From Picocystis sp. L7 (Eukaryota > Chlorophyta > Picocystophyceae > Picocystales > Picocystaceae): 64,000 nt of DNA. The translations under genes and the position numbers were made by a program. The notes beneath the pieces are model-generated. The model saw only the letters and a list, made by a program, of their open reading frames with translations, made no database searches and was not told the origin of the DNA. Within the stretch, counting starts at the first letter, position 1; every line of letters starts with the position of its first letter. This document shows positions 20,488 through 29,884 of this stretch, in pieces. Where the stretch lies: contig QXJR01000008.1 in the NCBI GenBank assembly GCA_020975725.1, positions 372,001-436,000 on the forward strand. The letters run 5' to 3'.

Positions 20488-21561
20488 ATGCGGGTCTCCG
20501 CCACGTCCAAAGCCTTCTCCCACGTGCAGGTCAAGACCAAGGCCGAAAAAACGAGATGCGGGAGGGTGGCGGCCGCGCCGCGACCCGTCCAAACGGCCCT
20601 GCAGAAGCTCGCGACGGTGAGCATGGAGGCGAAACGTGCGGACCTTCGATGCGAGCTTCGATGGCATGTCCACGGCGTCCATGCCAAAAACCTTCCCGTG
20701 AGACGATGGAGGAACCGCGAAGGAGGTCGTGGAAGGAGACGTCGTGGAGGATTGGAGCGGAACGCGCAACTTTCGACGGACGGGAATCCGTGACGTGGAA
20801 GCCGGAACGCTTCCTTGGAGGAACGGCTGCAGCGGCTGACTGGTGCTCCTGCCGCCCGTATCGTGCGTTGTGTCCAAACTCGTGGCCGAGGACGTGTGCA
20901 GTTGGGACTTGCATCGGCGCTCACGTTCGGTGTGCCGAGTGCGCCTGCCTTGGCTTCGGAGTTCGACATCCTCAGCGCCAACCCGAGTGAGTCGACTTAC
21001 ATCGTGGACGACGCGAGGGTGATCAACCGAGCCACGTTCAAGCAACTCTCGAAGAAACTGAAGGACGTGGAAGAGAAGACGGGGTACAGGGTCCAAGTGG
21101 CGACGATCCGGAAGTTGGTGTTCGATCCGGACGCGTTCAGTTTTGCGGATAAGGTCATCGAAAAGTGGTATCCCAGCGTGGAAGAAGGGAACAAGAAGGG
21201 ACTGCTTTTGGTGGTGACGGCAGCGAAGGAGGGAGCTGTGACGGGCGGACCAAGTTTCATGAAGACGATTGGGGACGATGTGATTGACAGCATCATCTCG
21301 GATAACTTCCCCATCCTGTTGGCCGACGAGAAGAACAACGAGGCTGTCCTGAGCAGCGTGAAGCGCATCGAGGCGGTCTTGGAAGGCCTCCCGGATCCTG
21401 GTCCGCCAAAGAGCTCCAGCAAGTCTACCGACAGGACGTACAAGACCAAGACGGAGACGCAAGCCAACCGGACACGCACGTCTACGATCGTGTTGACGCT
21501 TCTGTTCATTTCTGTGGTGGTGCCCATGATTCAGTTCTATTCATACACGGGACGAGACTAG
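20488..21561 (+). CDS. TLP18.3/Psb32-like thylakoid TPM-domain protein (2 exons)
   Basis: TPM-domain protein of about 262 aa, similar to the thylakoid lumen phosphatase TLP18.3 (photosystem II repair) in plants. Exon 1 (20488-20616) encodes a basic, acid-free transit peptide (MRVSATSKAFSHVQVKTK). Exon 2 (20902-21561) starts with a lumen-transfer segment ending in a typical cleavage site (VPSAPALA-SEFD), then the TPM fold (YIVDDARVINRATFKQLSKK) and a C-terminal membrane anchor (TSTIVLTLLFISVVV). The 285-nt intron is inferred from donor GTGAGC at 20617, acceptor GTGCAG ending 20901, and phase-0 joining that yields a textbook bipartite signal. The Copia element now lies just upstream and may have replaced its promoter. 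Confidence 0.85.
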
Positions 21562-21661
21562 CCTCCAGGTCTCTCCGCGGCGCAGTAGTAGATTTTCATA
21601 CAATACCGACGAGGGTGCAACGTTCAGGCACGTCCGATTCGTCTCGGACCATCGGTCTCCT

Positions 21662-22612
21662 TCATATCATAATCTCGATACCGTACACGAAGCCTTTCAA
21701 TCCCACCACCTTGCGGATGGCGAGCAACACGCCAGGCGCAAAGGCATCGTAGGAGAGCGACTCTGCCTTGATGGTGTACGTTTCGTGAGGGCTGCTGAAC
21801 AGCATCTCCAGTGTGGACAGCTTTCCTCGGCTCCTCAGCGAGTGGACGCGGACGCCGTCCCCGACCACGGCGCCTTCGCCAGGTCCACCTTCCGTCGACA
21901 CCGACGGCATGTCCCAGAAGCTGTCTCCACCCCCTTCTCCGGCGTTGAAGATGCGTCCCAGGCCAGAGATGCTGTTCGCCGTTTCTAGGGCGTCCAAGCT
22001 CGGACGTGTGGCCTCTATGTCGGACAAGCTCTCCACGATTTCCGCGTACTTGTAGTGAAACGCTGCGCTCTGGGCGGCTTGCTGCAAGAGTGCGAGTCCG
22101 ATGGAGAAGCTCGGTGCGACCACACAGCCGAGGGAGGACTTGTCGGCCATTTCGGAAAGCTTCGATATCTGTTTATTCGTGAGTCCTCTCGTTCCCACCA
22201 CGGGCCTCAGTCCAAAGGCCATGGCGTGCTTGCTGTTTTCGAAGGCTGCGTCCGGCGCCGAGAAGTCCACGTAGACGCAAGGTCTCTCCTGTTGGGCTGC
22301 GGATCCAAGCACCACCAGGACATCGTCCACGATGGGCAGTCCGGTTTCCTCTTGGCATCCTGCGTACTTTCCCGAGTCTTCGCCCACGGCACGCACGTCC
22401 ACCGCTCCCACGAGCTGCAATCCTCGTGCTTGGCTGACGGCACGTACGACGGCGCGTCCCATGTTTCCCGCCGCTCCTGCGACCACCACGGGCGTGGCGA
22501 AGCGGTCCTGCAGCGGTTTGGCCTGCAGTTCGGGCTTCTGCCTCCCTCCCAGCCCGGAGAGACCTCCGCTGGCGCGCACCTGCAGGCGTTGCGTGCGCAT
22601 GGCGTTCGCCAT
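21662..22612 (-). CDS. dapB: 4-hydroxy-tetrahydrodipicolinate reductase, plant type
   Basis: Reduces the dipicolinate intermediate of lysine/diaminopimelate synthesis in the plastid, about 316 aa. The nucleotide site VVVAGAAGNMGRAVV opens the domain after a roughly 40-residue leader (MANAMRTQRLQVRASGG) that looks like a transit peptide. The bacterial catalytic HH..K and DAPSGTA block is absent. In its place stands VESLSDIEATRPS...NSISGLGRIFN, which corresponds to the VESR...SPDA..IANNLS...GQIYN form of plant enzymes. The C-terminus (GDGVRVHSLRSRG, FAPGVLLAIRKVVGLKGFVYGIE) is also plant-like. Start at 22612, with 22600 as an in-frame alternative. Tail to tail with the TLP18.3 gene at 100 bp. 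Confidence 0.88.
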   Translation of the reverse strand: MANAMRTQRLQVRASGGLSGLGGRQKPELQAKPLQDRFATPVVVAGAAGNMGRAVVRAVSQARGLQLVGAVDVRAVGEDSGKYAGCQEETGLPIVDDVLVVLGSAAQQERPCVYVDFSAPDAAFENSKHAMAFGLRPVVGTRGLTNKQISKLSEMADKSSLGCVVAPSFSIGLALLQQAAQSAAFHYKYAEIVESLSDIEATRPSLDALETANSISGLGRIFNAGEGGGDSFWDMPSVSTEGGPGEGAVVGDGVRVHSLRSRGKLSTLEMLFSSPHETYTIKAESLSYDAFAPGVLLAIRKVVGLKGFVYGIEIMI

Positions 22613-22790
22613 GCCGCCTTCTCTCCAACTCGTCCCTGTCCGTTCCCCCCCTGATGCGCCCGAGTGGGGATCTCCCGCCCCTGTAGCGAGATCGGAGGGG
22701 GGTGTGGGGGTGGGTCCAGTCCCCCAGTGCAGTGGTGGTGGTGGCAGCAGGGGTGCAGGGGTGTACCTAGGTGTCGAGGACATGGACACC

Positions 22791-23465
22791 TCACTGGGCA
22801 AAGGGACGCAACACACGCACTTGGCTGCGATCCAGGAAGGGGTAGTCGCCCACGAAGGCGTCCAGATCGGGGATGTACACGTCCTTGATGGCCTTGAAAC
22901 GCAAGAAACGATCGTCGTCCGCCAACACCAACACCACCGCACGCTGGCCCGGTTCCACGCGACCGCGGAAGCTGCGCACGTTGGCCTCGAACGATAGGCG
23001 TGCGCCGCTCCCGTCGCCCACGCGGATCTGCACGAACTCGTCCGTCTTGAAATCGTCCGACTGCTGGAGCACGTACTCAGCTGCCAACACCTCCGCATCC
23101 CACAAGCCAACGATCGGTGCCTGTCGCACGCCCAGGTTGCGCCTCGTACACTGCACGAGGGGCACCCACACCCACGCCGTGCACGCGACGGCGGCCAGCA
23201 AGGAGTTGCTGTTGGCCGCGAGCACGGTGGCCGCCAGCGAGATCCCGAGCCGCTGGAGGAGCGCGTCCGCGCCGCCGAAGTAGTACTTGAACTGGTCACC
23301 GGTGGCCGCCGCAGGCAGCAGCTTCTCCGCCAAGTTCCTCGGCAGCCTCTGCACCCTCGGCACCGCATTTCTCTTCCTCGAGGCGGATCCTTCCTTCGGC
23401 CTCGCACACGCCTGCGTTCGCGTCCTTCCCACGCCTTTTCCGCGCGCCATGGCGAGGCCGGCCAT
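22791..23465 (-). CDS. Conserved plastid-type membrane protein, function unknown
   Basis: About 224 aa, with a basic leader (MAGLAMARGKGVGRTRTQAC) suitable for organelle import. A helical segment with GDQFKYYFGGADALLQRLG is followed by a membrane hairpin of Ala/Val-rich helices (LGISLAATVLAANSNSLLAA and VACTAWVWVPLVQC). The second half is soluble (VGLWDAEVLAAEYV, PGQRAVVLVLADDDRFLRFK). I recall proteins of this pattern from plants and cyanobacteria without an assigned function, so I name none. It is upstream of dapB on the same strand and divergent from the HAL2-type gene across 175 bp. Confidence 0.75.
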   Translation of the reverse strand: MAGLAMARGKGVGRTRTQACARPKEGSASRKRNAVPRVQRLPRNLAEKLLPAAATGDQFKYYFGGADALLQRLGISLAATVLAANSNSLLAAVACTAWVWVPLVQCTRRNLGVRQAPIVGLWDAEVLAAEYVLQQSDDFKTDEFVQIRVGDGSGARLSFEANVRSFRGRVEPGQRAVVLVLADDDRFLRFKAIKDVYIPDLDAFVGDYPFLDRSQVRVLRPFAQ

Positions 23466-23640
23466 GGCGGATGGAAGCTCCCTCTCCCTGTCGCGGTCAG
23501 GGCCACTCCCTTTCTCTCTCTCCCTCTCGGCCGAGGGAGTCTCTGAGAGGAACGGGGATCTGGCGGGAAGGAGGGCACAAGAGGGGGGGGGGACGAAGGG
23601 AAGGGATCTGGCGGGAAGGGGAGGGATCTGGCGGGAAGGG

Positions 23641-24681
23641 ATGGAATGCGGACAGGTGCGACGCGCATGGGCCACGAGAGCGGCGAGGATGGGATGCGAG
23701 CTCGTGGTGCGGGTGCAGAGGGATGAAAACGTAAGGAGGGTGGTGGAAAAGGCCGACGCGTCGCCGGTCACCGTGGCCGATTTCGGAGCCCAGGCCATCG
23801 TTCGCGTCGCACTGTCCAGGCAAGAGAAAAGAGGCGTGAAGATGGTCGCGGAGGAGAGCGCGATGGCCCTCCAAGAAGACAGAAAACTCGCACGTGCGGT
23901 CGCCGAAGCAACGAACGACGTGCTGGAACGCCACGGGGAGGCTCCCGTCACCGTCGACGACGTCGTCGAGGCGGTGCACGCTTCCGACGCGTCCCAGCGT
24001 GACGACGACGAACACCTAAGGGACGCTTTTTGGATCCTGGATCCCATCGACGGAACCAGAGGGTACCTGCGTGGAGGATGCTGTGAGTACGCACTGGGCC
24101 TTGCTCGCGTGCAAGAAGGACAACTGGAAGTGGGGGTCATGGCTCTGCCCAACACCGGTCGGCCAGACGGCGTCCTAGGCGAGAACGGCATTCTGCTGCG
24201 AAGCATGCGTGGAGCAGGAACGCAGTGGACGCCCATCGAGACCTTGGAAGAATGCAAGGATGCTGATTCCGAGAGGGAGTGGAGAAAAACGCGCGTGGAT
24301 ACCGCCGGAACGCTGTCTGAGGCTTCTCTTTGTGTCTCGGACCACGATTCGGCGGTGGAATGGTTGCGACTTCGAGGTGCATCGGCGAAACTTCGCCTCT
24401 GTTGTGGGAGTCTGTGCAAATATGCGGCCGTGGCGCTAGGTTCGGCGACCGCTTACGTCCAACCTCCTGATCCAGAACGCATGTTGCTCAAGTCTTGGGA
24501 CCATGCTGCAGGGCTGTTGTGTGTCCAGGAGGCGGGTGGGATGGCGACGGACTTGGACGGCAACACATTGGACGTTTGTTCGGGGGCATGGTTTGCTCCC
24601 TCTCGTGGTGGCGTAATTGTTTCGAACGGGCGGGTGCATGAGCAGCTGCTCGGTTTGGACGCTCCTCTGCATCCCTGCTGA
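23641..24681 (+). CDS. 3'(2'),5'-bisphosphate nucleotidase (HAL2/SAL1 type)
   Basis: Lithium-sensitive phosphatase family, about 346 aa, removing the 3' phosphate from PAP/PAPS in sulfur metabolism. Magnesium-site motifs are present: AEES (MVAEESAMAL), DPIDGTRGYL (HAL2 has DPIDGTKGFL) and WDHAAGLLCVQEAGG near the C-terminus. The chain starts directly with ELVVRVQRDENVRRV..KADASPVTVADFGAQAIV, the usual N-terminal half. The frame is open upstream through the divergent promoter, but ATG 23641 gives the family length. Whether it is cytosolic or organellar is not clear from the start chosen. Confidence 0.85.
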   Translation: MECGQVRRAWATRAARMGCELVVRVQRDENVRRVVEKADASPVTVADFGAQAIVRVALSRQEKRGVKMVAEESAMALQEDRKLARAVAEATNDVLERHGEAPVTVDDVVEAVHASDASQRDDDEHLRDAFWILDPIDGTRGYLRGGCCEYALGLARVQEGQLEVGVMALPNTGRPDGVLGENGILLRSMRGAGTQWTPIETLEECKDADSEREWRKTRVDTAGTLSEASLCVSDHDSAVEWLRLRGASAKLRLCCGSLCKYAAVALGSATAYVQPPDPERMLLKSWDHAAGLLCVQEAGGMATDLDGNTLDVCSGAWFAPSRGGVIVSNGRVHEQLLGLDAPLHPC

Positions 24682-25124
24682 CCATCCCGAATGGACAATT
24701 CTTCGCATTCAGCTCCTTCTCGTTGGTCATGGCGGAATCCTGCACCGGGGGTTGTCGATTGGACGGTGTCTTTTCAAGCTCCTGGACCTCGCTTGCCGTC
24801 CTGCCTCTTGGTTCCTGGTTCTGCACGGCCTCCGGAAGCCACGGGTCATCTGCAGACACGATTTGCATAGCATCCAAGTCGACCCTGTCCTTCTCTCCTG
24901 CCCCCAAGCTCCTTCCTTCGACACGCGTGCACCTTCAACGATGGTCCACCTGCTCCGGCTTGGGTTCCATCCGTTTCCCTTCCTCCGTTTTCCCACCCTT
25001 TCGGATCCCACCACCCCCCCCTTTCCGTTCCAATCGTTTCTCTTTCCAGTTGGGGACGCGTTTCCCTTTCGATGGGATCCGACCCCAGGACGTGGAGGTG
25101 TTCCGACACGTCCCTTTCCCGACC
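24682..25124. other. Intergenic, 0.44 kb
   Basis: Between two plus-strand genes; probably a terminator region and then the promoter of the flavoprotein gene. Short T/C-rich runs (24960-25070) and GGGATCC / CCTTTCGATGGGATCCGACC words near 25064-25085 resemble the upstream words of other genes in the window. No RNA gene seen. Confidence 0.4.
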
Positions 25125-26906
25125 ATGGCGATGGCGATGGCGACGGCGATGGCGATGGCGGATCGAGGAAAGGCGTGGCGGGTGTTGCAGGTGGTGGTGG
25201 ACGCGGCAGACGATCCAGGGAAGGACGGAAGGACACCCAGCAAGGCGCTGCTGCAAGCCACCGCACGCACGCTGCGCATGCCGGAGGACGCGCTGCAGGC
25301 CGACGACGTGCGCGTCGCCAGGAAGTCCTTCGACGCACGTGGAGGACGCGCCAGGTTCGTGTACGTGGTGGACGTGGACGCCAAAAAGGTGCGACTGGGA
25401 GGTGGAAGGACCAAGCAAGCGCGGCGCGTGCGTGGCATCGACGAGGAAGAGCTGCCGACGCTGCGCCGCGACGTGGACCTGCGCGGATTGGTGTGTCGCA
25501 AAGCTCCTCCGAAGGTCGAAGGAGAGGCGCCACACGTCGTGGTGGTAGGATGCGGTCCTGCAGGACTGTTCGCCGCACTGGTGCTGGTCGAAGGCGGCGC
25601 TCGCGTGACCCTGGTGGAACGTGGCGCACCGGTGGAACGAAGAGCGCGCGACATCGGAGCGCTCTTCACGAGGAAGAAGCTGCACGAAGAAAGCAACCTG
25701 TGCTTTGGAGAAGGTGGAGCAGGCACGTGGAGCGATGGGAAACTCACGACGAGGATTGGAAAGAACGCAGACAACGTGCGAATCGTGCTGGAAACGTTGG
25801 TGCGATTCGGCGCACCCGAATCCATCCTGGTGGATGGAAAGCCGCACCTAGGAACGGACAGGCTCGTGAAAATCTTGCAGGCGTTTCGAAAGCATCTGCA
25901 AGGACGAGGATGCGCTATACGATTCCAAACGCGCGTCGAAGAGGTGCTGGTAAGCCACCATGCCGTTGCTGGGGTGAGGCTCAGCGACGGGTCCGTGGTC
26001 CGCACAGAAAAGGTGGTGCTAGCAACCGGACATTCTTCCAGAGAACTCTATCGGAGCCTGGAGGCAAGCGGAGTGGCCTTGGAAGCCAAGCCATTCGCTG
26101 CTGGATTTCGCATCGAACACCCCCAAGAACTCATCGATCGAATCCAATATGGTCCGCATTGGGCGAACATGGTCATGAGAGGAAAGGGACACATACCTGT
26201 TGCGGACTACAAACTGGCCACGACGGTCAACAGCGATGACAAAACGGGTGTGCAGGAAGAGAGCCAGAGAGGTGTGTACTCCTTCTGCATGTGCCCAGGA
26301 GGTCAAATTGTCCCTACAAGCGTGGATCCGAAACATCTCTGTGTCAACGGAATGTCATTCTCGCGGAGAAACTCTCAATGGGCCAACTCTGCACTGGTAG
26401 TTACAGTCAATGTGAGTGATTTTGGTAGCAACCATGCCTTGGCAGGTCTTGACTTCCAAGAGTCCATTGAGATGGAAGCTGCGGAACGTGGGGGGGGTGA
26501 CCTGCGTGCTCCTGTTCAGAGGGCTGTAGATTTCATGAGCAATGCGGTGTCGCCAGAGGGGAAAATGCCCACCTCTTCCTATCGGCTAGGAGTCAGGTCA
26601 AGCAGGTTGGAAGATATTTATCCTGAAAGCATGACAGTTGCATTAAAGGCTGCTTTGCTGGAATTCGAGGAGAGAATGCCAGGCTTCATTGGCGAGAGTG
26701 CACTACTCCACGGTGTGGAGACCAGAACTAGCAGTCCTGTACGCATCACACGCTGCAGCGAGGATCTGCAAAGCTCCACTATCAAAGGACTCTACCCATG
26801 TGGGGAAGGGGCAGGGTATGCAGGGGGGATAGTATCAGCAGCCGTGGATGGCCTGCAGGTGGGACGTGCCATACGAAAGACAATAAAGTTGCCTGCACCT
26901 ATATAG
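25125..26906 (+). CDS. FAD-dependent dehydrogenase, COG2509 type
   Basis: About 593 aa. It has an unusual N-terminal segment of roughly 140 residues, then the dinucleotide fold VVVVGCGPAGLFAALVLVEGG, the RARDIGALF and FGEGGAGTWSDGKL blocks characteristic of COG2509 flavoproteins, and a closing GLYPCGEGAGYAGGIVSAAVDGLQVG FAD block. Members are found in bacteria, plants and algae as uncharacterised oxidoreductases, some in the plastid. The start lies in a run of ATGGCG units (25125-25160) giving several in-frame Met codons (MAMAMATAMAMA), so the exact initiator is ambiguous. It converges with the C1orf74-like ORF at only 7 bp. Confidence 0.82.
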   Translation: MAMAMATAMAMADRGKAWRVLQVVVDAADDPGKDGRTPSKALLQATARTLRMPEDALQADDVRVARKSFDARGGRARFVYVVDVDAKKVRLGGGRTKQARRVRGIDEEELPTLRRDVDLRGLVCRKAPPKVEGEAPHVVVVGCGPAGLFAALVLVEGGARVTLVERGAPVERRARDIGALFTRKKLHEESNLCFGEGGAGTWSDGKLTTRIGKNADNVRIVLETLVRFGAPESILVDGKPHLGTDRLVKILQAFRKHLQGRGCAIRFQTRVEEVLVSHHAVAGVRLSDGSVVRTEKVVLATGHSSRELYRSLEASGVALEAKPFAAGFRIEHPQELIDRIQYGPHWANMVMRGKGHIPVADYKLATTVNSDDKTGVQEESQRGVYSFCMCPGGQIVPTSVDPKHLCVNGMSFSRRNSQWANSALVVTVNVSDFGSNHALAGLDFQESIEMEAAERGGGDLRAPVQRAVDFMSNAVSPEGKMPTSSYRLGVRSSRLEDIYPESMTVALKAALLEFEERMPGFIGESALLHGVETRTSSPVRITRCSEDLQSSTIKGLYPCGEGAGYAGGIVSAAVDGLQVGRAIRKTIKLPAPI

Positions 26907-26913
26907 CAGATCT

Positions 26914-27732
26914 TCAGAGTGCAATTGAACGCCCAGGTGCTTGAAAGATGGTCATGCGGAGATCTCCCCAAAGAGATTGCTGCTTACTGGCAGAGGACTT
27001 CAACTTTGATACGAAGCTTTGTATCAGGTTGTTTGCTATGGGTTCCGTGGATGTCACAACCTTTGGCACGGAAAAGCACAATAGCTGACATTGAGACTGT
27101 GCAATGCTACTGTCTAGTTCAATATTCACTAGCTCCAAGATGCAATTAGACAAGGTATCCCTTGCGCTTGCAAGCTTGTCCTCACGGAGGTAATAAATAA
27201 TTGGGTAGTCCAGTAGGAGTCCTGTAAGTGTCACCATAGAGAGGTTACCTGCTGGGGTTGAAAAATCCGCAAAGCAAGCACCGTCAGAGAATGCACGCTC
27301 AACAAAACACAACAGTTGTGCTTGGAGGCCAGAGAAATCCTTCGATTCCTTCCCTCTCATAAGACTGCACCCCCCTCCTGTCGTAACATTGACCAAGGCC
27401 TTGTCCATATCCGCCACCAGATTCTTGCATAGTTCCGAAGGGTTAAGAACAAACCATGCATCCTGGTGAAACATGACGCACCAGCGTTGCTGCTTCATGT
27501 TAATCTGATCCACTATTCTTTCCAGAGTGTCTCGTGTCATACCACCAATATAGTCCAGCAGAACAGCCGACCGGACCTTGCTAGCAATGGCTAGCAGATC
27601 ATACAAGAGACGTGCCCAGCACTTCCGGAGAGCGCGGTGGACACGGGACAAGTCTCTCAACTGAGCACAGAGAAAATCTGCATCTTCACGAGTGAAGCTA
27701 TCAGAATTCGTCGAAGCAGATGTGCGATCCAT
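26914..27732 (-). CDS. C1orf74/DUF4504-like protein (tentative)
   Basis: About 272 aa from the ATG at 27732. Recognisable only by layout: an N-terminal helical part (RALRKCWARLLYDLLA), a strand with VLLDYIGGM, a middle FVLNPSELC segment, and a C-terminal LTGLLLDYPIIYYL block like the G-Y-P-x-x-Y segment I associate with UPF0739/C1orf74. No catalytic motif is visible and no function is claimed. The ATG uses the last base of the BLOC1S1 stop codon (TGATG), so the two ORFs overlap by one base. A longer in-frame extension to 27825 exists inside the BLOC1S1 ORF. Confidence 0.55.
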   Translation of the reverse strand: MDRTSASTNSDSFTREDADFLCAQLRDLSRVHRALRKCWARLLYDLLAIASKVRSAVLLDYIGGMTRDTLERIVDQINMKQQRWCVMFHQDAWFVLNPSELCKNLVADMDKALVNVTTGGGCSLMRGKESKDFSGLQAQLLCFVERAFSDGACFADFSTPAGNLSMVTLTGLLLDYPIIYYLREDKLASARDTLSNCILELVNIELDSSIAQSQCQLLCFSVPKVVTSTEPIANNLIQSFVSKLKSSASKQQSLWGDLRMTIFQAPGRSIAL

Positions 27733-28112
27733 CACACGCTCCCGCTTTCTTGATCTTTCTCTGCTTGTGATCGTTCGAGTGCCTGTGTGATCAGCTGCAA
27801 GTCCCACTCCACTTTGTGCAGCCACTGGTCGAAGTCACCGATTTCCTTGACACGCATATGGATGCCGCTGGCCATTTTGTTCCATAACTGCACGTTTTGA
27901 TGGAATAGGGATGCTTCTTTCACCAGGTCTCGGAGTGTGGCGTCCACCTCCTTCTGCAGTTGGTACGTCCGTTGTGCGTCGGGGTCGAGCAGAGCCTTGG
28001 ACGCGACAAGAGCGTCCCTCACTCTTGCGACGGCTTCCTGTTGCGATTCCTCCTCCTCCTTCGCACGCCTTTCCTGCTTTTCCTTGTGTTCGCGCAGAAG
28101 CTCTTCGAACAT
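27732..28112 (-). CDS. BLOC1S1: BLOC-1/BORC subunit 1 (GCN5L1)
   Basis: 126-aa coiled-coil protein matching BLOC1S1/GCN5L1. It begins MFEELLREHKEKQERRAKEE (family LLKEHQAKQ), then a long helix with REAVARVRDAL-like spacing. It ends in the diagnostic KEIGDFDQWLHKVEWDLQLITQALE block (animal: KEIGDVENWARSIELDMRTIATALE). In other eukaryotes it takes part in lysosome positioning (BORC/BLOC-1) and protein acetylation. The length is normal for the family, and the short frame is complete from ATG to stop. The stop TGA overlaps the ATG of the downstream ORF. Confidence 0.85.
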   Translation of the reverse strand: MFEELLREHKEKQERRAKEEEESQQEAVARVRDALVASKALLDPDAQRTYQLQKEVDATLRDLVKEASLFHQNVQLWNKMASGIHMRVKEIGDFDQWLHKVEWDLQLITQALERSQAEKDQESGSV

Positions 28113-28818
28113 CGAACGCGACCCTTGCGCGTGGCGTCGGTTACTTTTGTGGCCGACAGGTTAACTTCAGCAGAACATGGCACGTGCAATCTGGTTCAGG
28201 AGACAAGGAGGATGGAAGCGGTGACCTGGAGCTGACACAGAGAGAACGTTCGCGTTGGACATCCAGAAGCATGGGAATGCTGCGCCTAAACGGCGGCGGT
28301 GGAGTGGATTGCATTTGCACAGAGCTTTGCTCATTGATAAGGGAACGGAGATGATAAACGCGCCATCCAGGAATGCCAACCAGGACTCTCCTGTCCACAA
28401 GCCCGCGACGGTTGGACATTGCATCCGAAGCTCAACTTGACTTCACAACAAAGAACGAAATTCAAACCTGAAAAAATGCGTGCTGTGTGTATCCATTCGA
28501 CCGTTGTGTTCCTGGTTTTCCTCGGTAATGAATGGCTTCGAAATCAACCGCCTCGGCCACGGCTGAATTTCGATTCAGGCACCGCGATGGACCGAGATGT
28601 TTGGCCATCCAACCTCTTTCCATCCAGACGGTTCGATGCAGTGCCGCTCCATTCACACGTGCTAGTTTGACTGCACTTGTCAAGGGCAGAGATCCCACAG
28701 GCCCTGGGATTGGTCCCGACCCCAGGGTGTCCCATGGGTGACGTGGTGGGGTCGGCACAAGGACGAAACCAGTGGGGTCGCATGCGATTCGAGGTCGGTG
28801 AGATTGGAAAACGAAGAG
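28113..28818. promoter_or_regulatory. Divergent intergenic, BLOC1S1 / S1 protease
   Basis: 706 bp between divergently transcribed genes. The right end (28684-28740) has an inverted CCCTGGG...CCCAGGG-like cluster with GGTCCCGACCCCAGGG. The rest holds no supported ORF, RNA gene or repeat. Confidence 0.4.
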
Positions 28819-29853
28819 ATGGCGTGGCTACGAGGCTGGAACGCTGTCACAACGGCGTGCCTGCTTGCAGCGTGGACGAATGGGATGGCAGCAGCAAATG
28901 CAGGGGACACGAGTCGGAACCACACAGCTGGGAATGAGACTGGGAAAGGCAACTTGGGCAGCATCGAAACGAGAATCATCGATGGCGAAATCATTCCACC
29001 AGAGAGCTTCCCGTGGGTCGTGCCGCTTGCCCTGCGGCGATCTGCGACGACGTATTCCGTGTTCTGTTCAGGGGTGGTTGCTGGTTCGAATCAAATCTTG
29101 ACTGCTGCGCATTGCCTTTTCGACGAAAGTGACCCCCGGAGATACTCATATGACATGGGCTTGGTGGGAATTGTTGTAGAAAGGGTGTTCTACGGTGCAC
29201 GAAATGCAGTCCATGCTGGATGGAACCCGAAGACGTTCGAAAACGATGTTGCGGTGCTTAGACTGGATGGCAATTTCTCGTACCTTCTAAATGAAATCTT
29301 GATCAACGTGGCTGATCCTGATTTTTTCAATGCAGGAGCTGAACTCGCCGTCTATGGCTACGGGATCGCAGAGTGGGGAACAAACATTGACGGACAACTG
29401 CGCACATTTGATACATTTTTGAATGGGGAAAGCTTATGTCAACAGTACGCGGAAAGGCTGTAAATCGCATACTTGCCCCAGTTTGAGCTTTGTTTTGGTT
29501 CCAGGAACGAGAGCAGCCGACCTTGTGTCGGTGACTCAGGCGGAGGCATCTTTGGTATGCACAACGGAACTCGAGCAAACATTCTCGTTGGCCAAACCAT
29601 CTATGGGGCTGCAGAGTGTCAACCATCTGCCACATTTGCATCAAGAACCTCTGGTTTTTCAAATTTCCTCCGCAGGAACTTGAACGTTTGTCCATGTACT
29701 GCAGAGAGAAACTGCATGGAGGTAACGAACGCTCCGTACCTTTGCCCAATACCTTCGGATAGCGTTTGGCATACGCATTCGACTGTCGCAGCCATGACCA
29801 CCACCTGTTTCTCAGCAGTGCTAGTGCTTGCATATTTGAACCACATATCCTGA
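28819..29853 (+). CDS. Secreted S1-family serine protease with in-frame stop
   Basis: Trypsin-fold protease with signal peptide MAWLRGWNAVTTACLLAAW, an activation-type start (RIIDGEIIPPESFPWVV), catalytic His in LTAAHC, Asp in ENDVAVLRL, and Ser in PCVGDSGGGIFG. A C-terminal hydrophobic stretch (MTTTCFSAVLVLAYL) could be a membrane or GPI-anchor signal. A TAA at 29461-29463 interrupts the frame between the Asp and Ser parts, and the same frame continues past it through LCFGSRNESSRPC. A 45-nt GT-AG stretch (29460-29504), if spliced out, would keep the frame but would remove the conserved LCFG segment. So this is either a recent pseudogene, a sequencing error, or a gene with a tiny optional intron. 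Confidence 0.7.
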
Positions 29854-29884
29854 TCTCAATGACACTCTCATCTAAGAATGGTCA

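Noticed and set aside
24617-26239. 540-codon plus-strand ORF
   Set aside because: Out-of-frame shadow of the COG2509 flavoprotein; Arg-rich low-complexity translation with no domain.
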